Source: Stenotrophomonas sp. MYb238 (GTDB lineage Bacteria; Pseudomonadota; Gammaproteobacteria; Xanthomonadales; Xanthomonadaceae). From it: a stretch of 64,000 nt of DNA. Both the position numbers and the translations under genes were made by a program. This document shows, one piece after another, positions 50,482 through 60,483 of this stretch. The stretch lies in contig NZ_WIDL01000009.1 of NCBI RefSeq assembly GCF_009496535.1, positions 58,431 through 122,430 of the forward strand, in the 5' to 3' direction. The notes beneath the pieces were generated by a model. The model saw only the letters and a list, made by a program, of their open reading frames with translations, was not told the DNA's origin and did not search any database. Positions within the stretch are counted from its first letter, which is position 1. Every line of letters starts with the position of its first letter.

Positions 50482-51795
50482 ATGCGCACTTCACTGAAAC
50501 TGTCATCGCTGTTGTTGTCCGCATTCCCGCTCACCACCCTCGCTGCCGATCAATGGATCCTGGCCACCGATCTATGGGGCAATACCGCCAGGCAGACCTT
50601 GAATCTGGACGTGCAAGGCACGCGCGTCAGCGGAACACTGGGCGGCGACCCGATCACCGGCAGCGTGAACGGCGCACGGCTGAAGTTCACCGCAACCGGC
50701 AGTGACGGGCAGGTCTATCACTACGATGGCCGCATCGATGGCAGCCGCATGCAAGGCCGCAGCGATGAGCCGGACACCAACAACCGCAGCGCGCGTGCCG
50801 CGCATGATTTCAGCGCCTGGCGGGTGCCGGTACGGCCGGACAACGCACCGCGCCTGCACCGTTTTACGCCGAGCGATTACTCCAATACCTTCAGCGCCGA
50901 CCGCGCCCCGGCGTTGGTGATCTGGCCCGGCGATTCGGTGCAGACCAGGACCCTGGATTCCGGTGGCGTCGACGAGAACGGCATCACCCGCGCCTTGTTC
51001 GGCAACCCGCAGGTCGGTCCCTTCTTCGTCGCCGGTGCCGAGCCCGGCGACACCCTGGCGATCACCATCAGCTCCCTCAAGCTCAACCGCGACTATGCCG
51101 ACAGCCTCGACGGCATCGTCGGGCGCCTGAAGACCCCCCGCATCGCCACCGAGACATCGGCGCTGGGCAATCCGGTCCGCTGGGAACTGGATCGCACACG
51201 CGGCACGGCGCGGCCGCAAGGCGCCAGCGGCGCGTTGAAGGACTTCGAAATCCCGGTCAAACCGATGCTCGGCGGTCTCGCCGTCGCCCCCGGTTTTGGC
51301 TACCCGCCCTTCTCCACCGGCGATACCGGCGACTTCGGCGGCAACATGGATTTCAACGCCGTGGTCCAGGGCAATACGGTCTACCTGGAAGTGCAGCAGC
51401 CCGGCGCCTTGCTCTATGTGGGCGATGGGCACGCCTTGCAGGGCGATGGCGAGACCAGCCAATGGGCGCTGGAAACCTCGCTGGACGTGGTGTTGAAGGT
51501 CGAGCTGATCAAGCAGCATTCCATCGCCACCCCGCGGGTGGAATCGCCCACCCAGATCATGACCCTGGGACAGGCCGGCTCCAGCGACGACGCGCTGCGC
51601 CTGGCGACATCGGGGATGCTGCAGTGGCTGCGCCAGTCCTACGGCCTGGACATGTCGCAGGCTACCCAGGTACTGGGGGTGGCGGTGCAGTACAACGTGG
51701 TCAATCTTGCCGGCCGCAGTGTTGGCGTGGCGGCGAAGATCGACAAATCGGTATTGAAGGGCCTGCCGGCTGCGGCGGCGAAGGCGCGCGACTGA
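50482..51795 (+). CDS. Secreted acetamidase/formamidase-family protein
   Basis: A 437-residue protein from ATG 50482 with a signal peptide (MRTSLKLSSLLLSAFPLTTLA-AD). An extra N-terminal beta domain of about 100 residues precedes the FmdA/AmdA region (about 115-420): HRFTPSDYSNTFS, PALVIWPGDSVQTRTLDSGGVDENG, GNPQVGPFFVAGAEPGDTLAI, PHxxxG-like turn in PGFGYPPFSTGDTGDFGGNMDF, and LLYVGDGHALQGDGE. These are the typical blocks of the acetamidase fold, which hydrolyses short amides. Family members are usually cytoplasmic and about 310-410 residues, so export and the added domain are unusual. The substrate is unknown. Confidence 0.85.
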   Translation: MRTSLKLSSLLLSAFPLTTLAADQWILATDLWGNTARQTLNLDVQGTRVSGTLGGDPITGSVNGARLKFTATGSDGQVYHYDGRIDGSRMQGRSDEPDTNNRSARAAHDFSAWRVPVRPDNAPRLHRFTPSDYSNTFSADRAPALVIWPGDSVQTRTLDSGGVDENGITRALFGNPQVGPFFVAGAEPGDTLAITISSLKLNRDYADSLDGIVGRLKTPRIATETSALGNPVRWELDRTRGTARPQGASGALKDFEIPVKPMLGGLAVAPGFGYPPFSTGDTGDFGGNMDFNAVVQGNTVYLEVQQPGALLYVGDGHALQGDGETSQWALETSLDVVLKVELIKQHSIATPRVESPTQIMTLGQAGSSDDALRLATSGMLQWLRQSYGLDMSQATQVLGVAVQYNVVNLAGRSVGVAAKIDKSVLKGLPAAAAKARD

Positions 51796-51804
51796 ATGCC
51801 GTGA

Positions 51805-52004
51805 CCGGAGTTGAACTCCGGCATACGTAACCCGGGCAAGCGCGGCGGGACGTGGACTCGCCATCTAGAAGCGTCCGTCCTGCTGCTCCGCGCCAGCCCC
51901 CTGCCGATCTGCATGTCCCGGGCGCGTGGCGCTTGCCCGGGCTTCAGGACCCCTGCCGTTGGCGGGGATGGAAAGACAGACGGCGAGCCGAAGCCCGCCG
52001 TCTG
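51805..52004. terminator. Cluster of inverted repeats between convergent genes
   Basis: Three hairpins occupy this gap: CCGGAGTT-G-AACTCCGG (51805-51821), CCCGGGCAAGCGC pairing with GCGCTTGCCCGGG about 85 bases later, and CAGACGGCG / CGCCGTCTG (51977-51985 and 51996-52004). The last lies 22 bases past the M1 peptidase stop, the first 10 bases past the acetamidase stop, so they probably terminate the two converging transcripts. Confidence 0.65.
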
Positions 52005-52026
52005 CAGTGAAGCGCGTTACCGCCGA

Positions 52027-53979
52027 TTACGGCTTCAGCGCCGCGTCCTGCTTCGGCGCGGCTTCGGCCTTGGCGATCATGTCTTCCACCGAGGCGGTGG
52101 TGATCGGGTGGTAGCCCGGCTTCGCCCTAGCGAACACTTCCCTGGCGAAGGCCAGGCCCTCGGGCGTCTTCAGCAGTTCGGCGTAGATCGGCAGGATCAG
52201 CTTGCGGCGGCCGACCTTCTGGATGAACTCGCCGGCGGCCGGCTGGGCCTGGGCGTAGCCGCTGCGGATGGCCAGCGGATACCAGCGCATGGCGATCTCG
52301 CCGTTCGGCGTACCGGTGAAGTGGTAGGCCTTGTCCAGCTGCTCGAGCTTGGCCACCGGCACGGTCTGGCCCAGGCCGTCGATGAAGCGCACCCATTCCT
52401 GGGTGGTCCACTCGTCGGTCACCTGGTGGGTCGGCAGCTGCTCGCTGCCCAGCCAGGCGATACGCGCGGTATCGACCACGGCGAAGCCGCGCGAACGGGC
52501 CTTCGGCGCGAACGACGGGATGCCCGGCTCGTCCAGCCACGCATGCAGCTCGGCCTCGGTCACCGCGGTCGGGTTCTTCGGCAGCAGGTTCTTCTTCAGG
52601 TAGTCGACGAACTGGTCGGTGTTGGCGCTCTGGAAGGCGTGGTCGTCGAACCAGCCGCGCAGGAACGGGTCGAACACCTCGCGGCCGAAGCGCTGCTCCA
52701 GGAACTGCAGGAACCACGCGCCCTTGACGTAGGCGACGTTGCTCAGCGCCTCGTCCGGATCACGCTCGGTCAGCGGCGGCAGCGCCAGCGCCTGGTCGGC
52801 CGGGCTCATGTCCTTCACTTCGTTGAGCAGGTCGGTCTGGTCGATCTCGCGTTCCATCTCGGCCGCTTCCTGGCCGTACAGCGCCTCGGTGATGCGCGCC
52901 TGCACGTAGGTGGTGAAGCCCTCGTTGAGCCAGATGTCCTTCCAGCTGGCGTTGGTCACCAGGTTGCCCGACCAGCTGTGCGCCAGTTCATGGGCGACCA
53001 GCGAGACCAGCGACTTGTCGCCGACGATCACGGTCGGGGTGGCGAAGGTCAGGCGCGGGTTCTCCATGCCGCCGAACGGGAACGACGGCGGCAGCACCAG
53101 CATGTCGTAGCGGCCCCAGCGGTATTCGCCGTACAGCTTCTCAGCCGCGCCGATCATCTTCTCGGTGTCCTCGAACTCCTTGGCGGCCTTGCCGACCATG
53201 GCCGGTTCGGCCCACACGCCGGAGCGGCCGGAGATCGGCTCGAACACCAGGTCGCCGGCGGCGATCGCCAGCAGGTAGGACGGGATCGGCTGCGGCATCT
53301 TGAAGGTGTAGTCGCCGTCGCGCGCGGCCTTGGGATCGTTGTCGGCGCTCATCAGCACCATCACGTCCGGGCGGCTGGTCACGTGCGCGCTGTAGGTGAA
53401 GCGCACGCTCGGGGTATCCTGCAGCGGCACCCACGAACGGGCGTGGATGGCCTGCGACTGGCTGAACATGAAGGGCAGCTTCTTGCCCTCGGTCATCGAC
53501 GGCTCCAGCCACTGCAGGCCCGAGGCGGTCGGCGCGGTGTGGTAGGTGATGCGCACGCTGGCCGGCTGGTCCGGCGTCTGGATGGTCAGCTTGCTGCCGA
53601 ACACCTTGTCCGCCGGCGCCAGCTCGAGCTGCAGCGGCGTGGCGGCGCCGTCGGCGGCCAGCGCCTCGACCTTGGCGATGCTCAGCTCGCGCGTGTCCAG
53701 CACCAGCTGCTTGGCCGCCTTGTCCTTCCACTCCAGCGCGTAGGTGGCGGTGCCGCCGATCTGCTTCTGGTCGAAATCGACCTTCAGGTCCAGCGCCAGG
53801 TCCTTGATGGCGACCTTGTCCGGCTCGGCGTAGGAGCTTTCGTCATGGCTGCGGCTGAGGGTGTTCACGGCGGCGGCGGGCTTCTCGGCGACCGGATCGG
53901 CAACGGGGGTGGCGGGGTCCTTGGCGCAGCCGGCGGCGAGCGCGACGGCCAGGGGCAGCATCAGGAAGGGTGAACGCAT
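52027..53979 (-). CDS. M1-family metallo-aminopeptidase, lipoprotein
   Basis: A 650-residue zinc aminopeptidase of the leukotriene A4 hydrolase branch. The signal peptide ends in a lipobox (AVALAAGC-AK), so it is membrane-anchored in the envelope. The exopeptidase motif GGMENPRLTF and the zinc site VAHELAHSW (H330, E331, H334) with NEGFTTYV downstream (third ligand Glu) are intact. A C-terminal armadillo-like helical domain (about 480-640) completes the LTA4H layout. It likely releases amino acids from peptides in the periplasm. Confidence 0.93.
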   Translation of the reverse strand: MRSPFLMLPLAVALAAGCAKDPATPVADPVAEKPAAAVNTLSRSHDESSYAEPDKVAIKDLALDLKVDFDQKQIGGTATYALEWKDKAAKQLVLDTRELSIAKVEALAADGAATPLQLELAPADKVFGSKLTIQTPDQPASVRITYHTAPTASGLQWLEPSMTEGKKLPFMFSQSQAIHARSWVPLQDTPSVRFTYSAHVTSRPDVMVLMSADNDPKAARDGDYTFKMPQPIPSYLLAIAAGDLVFEPISGRSGVWAEPAMVGKAAKEFEDTEKMIGAAEKLYGEYRWGRYDMLVLPPSFPFGGMENPRLTFATPTVIVGDKSLVSLVAHELAHSWSGNLVTNASWKDIWLNEGFTTYVQARITEALYGQEAAEMEREIDQTDLLNEVKDMSPADQALALPPLTERDPDEALSNVAYVKGAWFLQFLEQRFGREVFDPFLRGWFDDHAFQSANTDQFVDYLKKNLLPKNPTAVTEAELHAWLDEPGIPSFAPKARSRGFAVVDTARIAWLGSEQLPTHQVTDEWTTQEWVRFIDGLGQTVPVAKLEQLDKAYHFTGTPNGEIAMRWYPLAIRSGYAQAQPAAGEFIQKVGRRKLILPIYAELLKTPEGLAFAREVFARAKPGYHPITTASVEDMIAKAEAAPKQDAALKP

Positions 53980-53998
53980 GGAGTTACCTCTGGAAGCA

Positions 53999-54084
53999 GG
54001 AACGGGTGGAGAGGAACGGCAGGAGACGGGAAGCGGGAACGACGCGGCTTCGCCGCTCGTTCCTGGTTTCCCCGCACCCGTTCC
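53999..54084 (-). terminator. Hairpins after ubiE; GGGAAC-family repeat, copy 3
   Basis: Inner stem GGAACGA-c-GCGGC / GCCGC-TCGTTCC (54036-54063) sits inside perfect outer arms GGAACGGGTG / CACCCGTTCC (53999-54008 and 54075-54084). The outer arm touches the ubiE stop codon. It fits a terminator for ubiE and belongs to the same purine/pyrimidine repeat family as 20925-21044 and 44352-44520. Confidence 0.6.
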
Positions 54085-54848
54085 TAGATCTTGTAGCCGG
54101 AATGGATGGCGACGATGCCGGCGCTGAGGTTCTTGTAGTGGCAGCGGGCGAAACCGGCCTCGCCCATCATCGCCTTGAGCTCTTCCTGCGGCGGATGCTT
54201 GCGGATGCTCTCGGCCAGGTACTGGTAACTGTCGCCGTCGCCACGCGCGAACAGCCTGCCCAGCTTCGGCAGCACCTTGAACGAGTGGAAATCGTAGATC
54301 GGCTTGAACCAGTCGGCGGTGACCTCGGAGAACTCCAGCACGCGCGCCTGGCCGCCGACCTTGAGCACGCGGTACATCTCGCGCAGCGCGGCGTCCTTGT
54401 CGGTGACGTTGCGCAGGCCGAAGGAAATGGTCACCAGGTCGAAGCTCTGGTCCGGGAACGGCAGCGCCTCGGCGTTGAGCTGTACCCACTCGAAGCCGGA
54501 CACCTGGCCGCGGTTGGTCAGGCGGTCGCGGCCCACCGACAACATGCCGGCATTGATGTCGCCCAGCACCACGCTGCCTTCATCGCCGATGCGCTCCTTC
54601 AGCAGCACGGCGATGTCGCCGGTGCCGCCGGCCAGGTCGAGCACGCGGTCGCCCGGCTTCACCTGCGCGGTGGCCACGAAGTAGCGCTTCCACAACCGAT
54701 GGATGCCCAGGCTCATCAGGTCGTTCATCAGGTCGTAGTTGTCGGCCACCGACGTGAACACCTGGCCGACAAGCTTCTGCTTGTCCTTGGCCGGCACGTC
54801 GCGGAAGCCGAAGTGGGTGGTGCCGCTCTTGTAGGGGGATTCGCTCAT
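54084..54848 (-). CDS. ubiE: Ubiquinone/menaquinone C-methyltransferase
   Basis: A 254-residue SAM-dependent enzyme from ATG 54848 (MSESPYKSGTTHFGFRDV); the longer frame would overlap the divergent gene. Signatures are VFTSVADNYDLMNDLMSLGIHRLWKR, the SAM loop VLDLAGGTGDIAVLL, LNAEALPFPDQSFDLVTISFGLRNV and the end KNLSAGIVAIHSGYKI. It methylates the demethylated quinone ring in ubiquinone (and menaquinone) synthesis. Its start region overlaps the frame of the divergent deaminase gene, about 90 bases between chosen starts. Confidence 0.97.
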   Translation of the reverse strand: MSESPYKSGTTHFGFRDVPAKDKQKLVGQVFTSVADNYDLMNDLMSLGIHRLWKRYFVATAQVKPGDRVLDLAGGTGDIAVLLKERIGDEGSVVLGDINAGMLSVGRDRLTNRGQVSGFEWVQLNAEALPFPDQSFDLVTISFGLRNVTDKDAALREMYRVLKVGGQARVLEFSEVTADWFKPIYDFHSFKVLPKLGRLFARGDGDSYQYLAESIRKHPPQEELKAMMGEAGFARCHYKNLSAGIVAIHSGYKI

Positions 54849-54939
54849 GCGCCCGATTATCGCACTCCCGCGCCGGCGGCGCGGCGGCGCCCGGGAACGG
54901 ACCGCTATCATGGCCGGCCACCCGACGGATGCCCGCCCC

Positions 54940-55392
54940 ATGATCGCCACGCCCGACTACCGCGCCCTGCTCGACACCGCCATCGCCGAGGCCCGCCAGG
55001 GCCTGGCCGAGGGCGGAATCCCGATCGGCGCGGCGCTGTACCACAGCGACGGCCGCCTGCTCGGCTGCGGCCACAACCGCCGCGTGCAGGAAGGCGACCC
55101 GTCGATCCACGGCGAAACCGACGCCTTCCGCAAGGCCGGCCGCCAGCGCGGCTACCGCGACACCATCATGGTCACCACCCTGGCCCCGTGCTGGTACTGC
55201 TCCGGGCTGGTGCGCCAGTTCAACATCGGCACCGTGGTGGTCGGCGAATCGGTGACCTTCGGCGGCGGCATCGACTGGCTGCGCGAAAACGGTGTCAGGG
55301 TCATCGACCTGAACGACGCCGGCTGCATCGACATGATGCGCCGCTACATCGCAGAGAACCCCGAGGTCTGGAACGAGGACATCGGCGAATAA
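54940..55392 (+). CDS. Yeast-type cytosine deaminase family protein
   Basis: A 150-residue zinc deaminase from ATG 54940 (MIATPDYRALLDTAIAEARQG); ATG 54910 (MAGHPTDAR) is an alternative. The zinc site is H57-G-E59 in IHGETDAF, where Glu is the proton shuttle, with C84 and C87 in APCWYCSG. The sequence is closer to Saccharomyces Fcy1 than to CdA or TadA: GGIPIGAALY, CGHNRRVQ and the C-terminal VWNEDIGE match Fcy1's WFEDIGE end. It probably converts cytosine to uracil, though other pyrimidine or purine bases are possible. Confidence 0.88.
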   Translation: MIATPDYRALLDTAIAEARQGLAEGGIPIGAALYHSDGRLLGCGHNRRVQEGDPSIHGETDAFRKAGRQRGYRDTIMVTTLAPCWYCSGLVRQFNIGTVVVGESVTFGGGIDWLRENGVRVIDLNDAGCIDMMRRYIAENPEVWNEDIGE

Positions 55393-55590
55393 GGCGGCCG
55401 GCGGGGCGAGCCGCCGGTATCTGCGGCAGCCGCGGCGCCAGGGGCGCCCGCTCTCGCCGCAGCGCCCGGACCATCGCCGGCCGTGACGCGGCGCCCGTCC
55501 GGCCGCGCCGGTCGGGCGCCTGCCACCTGCCTGTCATCGATACGGGCTATGCTCGGCCGTGCAGGGGGGCACTGCCATCGAGGTGACGCG

Positions 55591-55842
55591 ATGCATCTTT
55601 CGCCCGTACATGGACGCCATCGGCAATCGCTGCGCCAGGCCGGCGAGCGGCTGCGCGCCCACTATGCCCGCCACCGCCGCTCCGCCGCGTTCTGGGATGC
55701 CTACCAGCAGATCCAGAACGAACTGGCCGACGAATTCCCCGACCACCGCGCCGAACTGTGCAACCGCATGGCCGCCTTCGCGCAGCGGCTGGGCGCGGTG
55801 GAGGAAGCGCAGCTGCTGGACGAGCCGCCCCACCGGAACTGA
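55591..55842 (+). CDS. Small helical protein of unknown function
   Basis: An 83-residue cytoplasmic protein from ATG 55591 with GAGGTG 5 bases upstream, a good ribosome site. It is basic at the N-terminus (RHRQSLRQAGERLRAHYARHRR) and has a likely helical core (FWDAYQQIQNELADEFPDHRAELCNRMAAFAQRLGAVEEAQLL). No family recognised. It lies alone between the deaminase gene and the convergent RND gene. Confidence 0.7.
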   Translation: MHLSPVHGRHRQSLRQAGERLRAHYARHRRSAAFWDAYQQIQNELADEFPDHRAELCNRMAAFAQRLGAVEEAQLLDEPPHRN

Positions 55843-55853
55843 GCGGCTGGAGC

Positions 55854-55893
55854 GGAACGACGACGCCGGGGCATGCCCCGGCGTCGTCGTTCC
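55854..55893. terminator. 40-base perfect palindrome between convergent genes
   Basis: Arms of 19 bases (GGAACGACGACGCCGGGGC and its exact complement) around AT, centred on GCATGC. It lies 12 bases after the small gene and 43 bases from the stop of the RND gene, so it can terminate both directions. No T tract follows. Confidence 0.8.
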
Positions 55894-55935
55894 AGCGCGG
55901 GTGCCGACTCGCTGCCGGCACCCGGAACGAGGGGA

Positions 55936-58900
55936 TCACGCCTGCGGCGATTCCCCGTTGCCGGCCAGGCGCCGGCGGTTGAACACACGCTGCACCACCA
56001 CGAAGAACAGCGGGATGAAGAACAGCCCCAGCAGGGTGCCGGCGATCATGCCGCCCAGCACACCGGTGCCGATGGCGCGCTGCGCGCCCGAGCCGGCGCC
56101 CGAGGCGATGGCCAGCGGCAGCACGCCCAGGCCGAACGCCAGCGAGGTCATCACGATCGGGCGCAGGCGGTCGCGTACCGCATGCATCGTCGCCTCGATC
56201 ACGCCGGCGCCCTTCTCCAGGTTCTCCTTGGCGAACTCGACGATCAGGATCGCGTTCTTCGAGGTCAGGCCCACCGTGGTCAGCATCGCCACCTGGAAGT
56301 ACACGTCGCGCTCCATGCCGCGCATCGTGTTGGCCAGCACCGCGCCGAGGATGCCCAGCGGCGCCACCATCAGCACCGCGGTCGGCACGCTCCAGCTTTC
56401 GTACAGCGCGGCCAGGCACAGGAACACGATCAGCAGCGACAGCGTGTACAGCAGCGGCGTCTGCGAACCGGCCTCGCGTTCCTGGTAGGACACCGCGGTC
56501 CATTCGATGCTGAAGCCCGGCGGCAGCCGGCTGGCCAGCTTCTCCACTTCCTGCATCGCATCGCCCGAGGCCACGCCCGGCGCCGCCTCGCCCTGGATCT
56601 CCAGCGCGGAGACGCCGTTGTAGCGCTCCAGGCGCGGCGAGCCGTAGTCCCAGCGCTGGCTGGCGAAGGCCGAGAACGGCACCATCTGCCCGGCGTTGTT
56701 CTTCACCGTCCACAGGTTGAAGTCTTCCGGGTTCATGCGGAAGCCGTCGTCGGCCTGCATGTAGACGCGCTTGACCCGGCCGCGGTCGATGAAGTCGTCG
56801 ACGTAGCTCGAACCCCATGCGGTGGCCAGGGTGCTGTTGATCGCGTCCAGCGACAACCCGTGCGCGCCGGCCTTGGCCACGTCGATGTCCAGGCGCAGCT
56901 GCGGGGTATCGTCCAGGCCGTTGGGGCGGACGTTGGCCAGCTTGCCGCTCTCGGCCGCCATGCCCAGCAACTGGTTGCGCGCGTTGACCAGCGCCTCGTG
57001 GCCCTGCCCGGTGTTGTCCTTCAGGAAGAAGGTGTAGCCCGAGGCGGTGCCCAGCTCCGGCATCGCCGGCGGCGGGAAGGCGAAGATGAAGGCGTCCTTG
57101 ATCTGTCCCAGCGCGGCCATCGCGCGGCCGGTGACCGGGCCCACGTCCTGGTCGGGCGTGCGGTCGCCCCAGTCCTTGAGCTTGATGAAGGCCATGCCCG
57201 AGTTCTGGCCCATGCCGGAGAAGCTGAAGCCCTGCACCGAGAACACCGATTCCACGGCGTCCTTCTCGTTCTGCAGGAAGTGGTCCTCCAGCTTGTAGAT
57301 CGACTCCAGCGTGCGCTCCTGGGTGGCGCCCACCGGCGCCTGCACCAGCGCCATCAGGATGCCCTGGTCCTCGTTGGGCAGGAACGAGCTGGGCAGGCGC
57401 ACGAACAGCACGCCCATCGCCAACGCCAGCGCCGCGAACACCGCCATGAACCGCCACGGCCGCGCCAGGATGCCGCGCACGCCGCGCTGGTAGCCGCCGC
57501 TGGTGCGGTCGAAGCCGTTGTTGAAGCCGTTGAAGAAGCGCCCGGCCAGGCCGCGGTGGGCGACGTGGTGCTCGCCCTTCTTCAGCGGCTTGAGCATGGT
57601 CGCGCACAGCGCCGGGGTCAGCACGATCGCCACCAGCACCGACAGCGCCATCGCCGAGACGATGGTGGCCGAGAACTGGCGGTAGATCACGCCGGTGGAG
57701 CCGCTCATGAACGCCATCGGCACGAACACCGCCGACAGCACCAGACCGATGCCGACCAGCGCGCCGGTGATCTGGCCCATCGACTTGCGCGTGGCCTCCA
57801 GCGGCGAGAGCCCTTCCTCGGACATGATGCGCTCGACGTTCTCCACCACCACGATGGCGTCGTCCACCAGCAGGCCGATCGCCAGCACCATAGCGAACAT
57901 GGTCAGCATGTTGATCGAGAAGCCCAGCGCGGCGAGGATGCCGAACGTGCCCAGCAGCACCACCGGCACCGCGATCGTCGGGATCAGCGTGGCGCGGAAG
58001 TTCTGCAGGAACAGATACATCACCAGGAACACCAGCACGATCGCCTCGAGCAGGGTCTTGACCACGCCCTTGATCGACACCTTCACGAACGGGGTGGTGT
58101 CGTAGGGGATCACCGCCTTCAGGCCGCGCGGGAAATTGGCCGACAGCGTATCCAGCGTCCGGCGCACGCCTTCGGAGGTGTCCAGCGCGTTGGCGCCGGT
58201 GGCCAGGGTGACCGCCAGGCCCGAGGCCGGCTTGCCGTTGTAGCGGGTGACGAAGTCGTAGGTTTCCGCGCCCAGCTCCACGCGCGCCACGTCGCCGAGC
58301 TTCAGCGTCGAGCCGTCGGCCTCGGTGCGCAGCACGATGTCGCGGAACTGCTGCGGCGTCTGCAGGCGGTCCTGCGCGTTGATGGTGGCGTTGAGCTGCT
58401 GGCCCTTCACCGCCGGCGCGCCGCCCAGCTGGCCCACGGCTACCTGCGCGTTCTGCGCGCGCACCGCCGCGTTCACCTCGTCCACCGAGACGCGGTAGGT
58501 CTGCAGCTTGTTCGGGTCCAGCCAGATGCGCATGGCGTACTTGCCGCCGAACACCTCGATCGAGCCCACGCCCGGCACGCGGCTGAGCGGATCGAGGATG
58601 TTGGAGCCGACGTAGTCGGAGATGTCGTGCTCGTCCATGCTGCCGTCCTCGGACACGAAGCCGACGACGTTGAGGAAGCCCGAGCTGGACTTGGCGACGT
58701 TGATGCCCTGGCGCTGCACTTCCTGCGGCAGCAGCGGCATGGCCAGCTGCAGCTTGTTCTGCACCTGCACCTGGGCGATGTCCGGGTTGGTGCCGCTCTC
58801 GAAGGTCAGGGTGATGCTGGCCTGGCCGTTGGAGGAGCTGTTGGACGAGAAGTAGATCAGCCCGTCCAGGCCCTTCATGTTCTGCTCGATGATCTGCGTC

Positions 58901-59082
58901 ACCGAGTCCTCGACCACCTTGGCCGACGCGCCCGGGTAGCTGGCCGAGATCGATACCGCCGGCGGTGCCACGTCCGGGTACATCGAGATCGGCAGCTTGA
59001 GCATCGCCAGCGCGCCGGCGAGCATGATGATGATGGCGATGACCCACGCGAAGATGGGCCGGTCGATGAAGAAGCGAGCCAT
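55936..59082 (-). CDS. RND multidrug efflux permease (AcrB/MexB/SmeE type, HAE-1)
   Basis: A 1048-residue inner-membrane pump with the 12-helix RND layout: [26 protein letters not shown] at the start, two large periplasmic loops (about 40-330 and 565-870), and the proton-relay pair D407-D408 in [17 protein letters not shown], the same residue numbers as in AcrB, with a conserved Lys in the second half ([14 protein letters not shown]). It exports hydrophobic drugs using proton motive force. It follows the adaptor gene by 12 bases. No outer-membrane factor gene lies downstream, so it must borrow a TolC-type protein encoded elsewhere. Confidence 0.96.
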   Translation of the reverse strand: MARFFIDRPIFAWVIAIIIMLAGALAMLKLPISMYPDVAPPAVSISASYPGASAKVVEDSVTQIIEQNMKGLDGLIYFSSNSSSNGQASITLTFESGTNPDIAQVQVQNKLQLAMPLLPQEVQRQGINVAKSSSGFLNVVGFVSEDGSMDEHDISDYVGSNILDPLSRVPGVGSIEVFGGKYAMRIWLDPNKLQTYRVSVDEVNAAVRAQNAQVAVGQLGGAPAVKGQQLNATINAQDRLQTPQQFRDIVLRTEADGSTLKLGDVARVELGAETYDFVTRYNGKPASGLAVTLATGANALDTSEGVRRTLDTLSANFPRGLKAVIPYDTTPFVKVSIKGVVKTLLEAIVLVFLVMYLFLQNFRATLIPTIAVPVVLLGTFGILAALGFSINMLTMFAMVLAIGLLVDDAIVVVENVERIMSEEGLSPLEATRKSMGQITGALVGIGLVLSAVFVPMAFMSGSTGVIYRQFSATIVSAMALSVLVAIVLTPALCATMLKPLKKGEHHVAHRGLAGRFFNGFNNGFDRTSGGYQRGVRGILARPWRFMAVFAALALAMGVLFVRLPSSFLPNEDQGILMALVQAPVGATQERTLESIYKLEDHFLQNEKDAVESVFSVQGFSFSGMGQNSGMAFIKLKDWGDRTPDQDVGPVTGRAMAALGQIKDAFIFAFPPPAMPELGTASGYTFFLKDNTGQGHEALVNARNQLLGMAAESGKLANVRPNGLDDTPQLRLDIDVAKAGAHGLSLDAINSTLATAWGSSYVDDFIDRGRVKRVYMQADDGFRMNPEDFNLWTVKNNAGQMVPFSAFASQRWDYGSPRLERYNGVSALEIQGEAAPGVASGDAMQEVEKLASRLPPGFSIEWTAVSYQEREAGSQTPLLYTLSLLIVFLCLAALYESWSVPTAVLMVAPLGILGAVLANTMRGMERDVYFQVAMLTTVGLTSKNAILIVEFAKENLEKGAGVIEATMHAVRDRLRPIVMTSLAFGLGVLPLAIASGAGSGAQRAIGTGVLGGMIAGTLLGLFFIPLFFVVVQRVFNRRRLAGNGESPQA

Positions 59083-59094
59083 GGACGTCTCCGC

Positions 59095-60267
59095 TTACTG
59101 CTTGGCGGCCGGCGCCGGAGGCGCGGCGGGTTTGGCGGCTTCGGCGCCCTTCTCGGTGGCCTGTACCGGCATGCCCGGGCCGATCTTCTGCAGGCCCTCG
59201 ACGATGACCTTGTCGCCGGCCTTCAGGCCGTCCTCGACCAGCCACTTGTCGCCGATGGAGCGGCTGACGGTGACCTGGCGCAGCGCGACCTTGCCCTCGC
59301 CATCGACCACCATCGCGCTCGCGTTGCCCCGCGGGTCGCGGGCGATGCCCTGCATCGGCACCAGCAGCGCGTCCTGGCGCACGGCGCTGCCCAGCACCGC
59401 GCGCACGAACATGCCCGGCATCAGCATCTGCTCGGGATTGTCCACGCGCACGCGCAGGGCGTAGCTGCCGGTGCCTGGATCGACGCTGACCTCGGAGAAC
59501 TCCAGCGTGCCCTTGTGGGCGTAGGTGCTGCCGTCCTCCAGCACGATGTCCACCGGCAGTTCCGAGGCGCCCTGCAGGCGGCCGGCGGCCAGGTCGCGGC
59601 GCAGCTGCAGCAGTTCGGCCGAGGACTGGCTGACGTCGATGTAGATCGGATCCAGCTGGTTGATCGTGGCCAGCGCTTCGGCCTGGCCGGCGCTGACCAG
59701 CGCGCCCTGGGTGACCGTGGACTTGCCGATCTGGCCGCCGATCGGCGCAGTGATGCGGGCATAGCCCAGGGTCACGTTGGCCGCGTCCAGCGCGGCGCGG
59801 GCGGCGCCGACGTCGGCCTCGGCCTGCTTCCACGCGGCCTGCGCGTTCTCGTCGTCCTGCACGCTGATGACCCGGCTCTTGACCAGCTCGCTGCTGCGGC
59901 GCGCGGCCAGGCGCGCGGCGTTGGCGCTGGCCTCGGCGCGCGCCAGCTGCGCGCGGGCGCTGTTGGCCTGGGCGCGGTAGGCGGCATCGTCGAGCTGGTA
60001 CAGCGGCTGGCCCTGCTTGACCACGCTGCCTTCGGTGAACAGCCGCCTGGCGACGATGCCGCTGACCTGCGGCCGTACCTCGGCCACCTGGTAGCCGGTG
60101 GCGCGGCCGGTCAGTTCGCGGGTCAGGGTGAGCGGCTCGGCCTTCAGGGTGACGACGGTGACCTGCCCGGGGCCGCCTGCCTGCTGCGGCGGCTGCCCGC
60201 CGCATGCGGCCAGCGCGCCGGCGGCCAGCAGCGACAGGAGGGCGGGGCGGAGAATCGATCGACTCAT
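59095..60267 (-). CDS. RND efflux periplasmic adaptor (AcrA/MexA type)
   Basis: A 390-residue lipoprotein from ATG 60267 with lipobox GALAAC (LLAAGALAAC-GG). The order is membrane-proximal beta domain, lipoyl half-motifs (about 60-95, EVRPQVSGIVARRLFTEGSVVKQGQPLYQLD and later ITAPIGGQIGKS), an alpha-hairpin (about 95-165) and beta-barrel (VDPGTGSYALRVRVDNPEQMLMPGMFVRA). A Pro/Ala-rich C-terminus follows. First gene of the two-gene efflux operon, divergent from its likely TetR repressor. Confidence 0.95.
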   Translation of the reverse strand: MSRSILRPALLSLLAAGALAACGGQPPQQAGGPGQVTVVTLKAEPLTLTRELTGRATGYQVAEVRPQVSGIVARRLFTEGSVVKQGQPLYQLDDAAYRAQANSARAQLARAEASANAARLAARRSSELVKSRVISVQDDENAQAAWKQAEADVGAARAALDAANVTLGYARITAPIGGQIGKSTVTQGALVSAGQAEALATINQLDPIYIDVSQSSAELLQLRRDLAAGRLQGASELPVDIVLEDGSTYAHKGTLEFSEVSVDPGTGSYALRVRVDNPEQMLMPGMFVRAVLGSAVRQDALLVPMQGIARDPRGNASAMVVDGEGKVALRQVTVSRSIGDKWLVEDGLKAGDKVIVEGLQKIGPGMPVQATEKGAEAAKPAAPPAPAAKQ

Positions 60268-60379
60268 GGCGGGAGACTCGGCAATAAGGAAAGAAGCCAC
60301 GCGACCCGGCCGCCCGCGCTACGCGAAGGGCGGCCACCATCGGCGGTGCACGGGAGGAACCCGCGCACGTTACCGTGAT

Positions 60380-60483
60380 CGGATGACGGAAAAAGAGCGC
60401 GAAAGAATACATACATGCACGTCTGTTTGTAAATTGCTAGAATTCAGACATGTTTCACGTGAGTTGTGCACAACGGCAGGGCG
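60380..60483. promoter_or_regulatory. Divergent promoter/operator region of efflux operon and tetR
   Basis: An AT-rich stretch (60395-60465) in GC-rich surroundings with ATACATACATGCACGTCTG, TTTGTAAATTGC and CAGACATGTTTCACG. The arms GTCTG (60421-60425) and CAGAC (60446-60450) are complementary, and CATACATG / CATGT half-sites flank them, as in AcrR/TtgR-type operators. The regulator at 60484 is the likely ligand-responsive repressor. Confidence 0.6.

Noticed and set aside
55873-60378. A 1501-codon open frame on the plus strand across the RND operon
   Set aside because: It is the shadow of the RND permease and adaptor genes; its composition is unlike any protein family.
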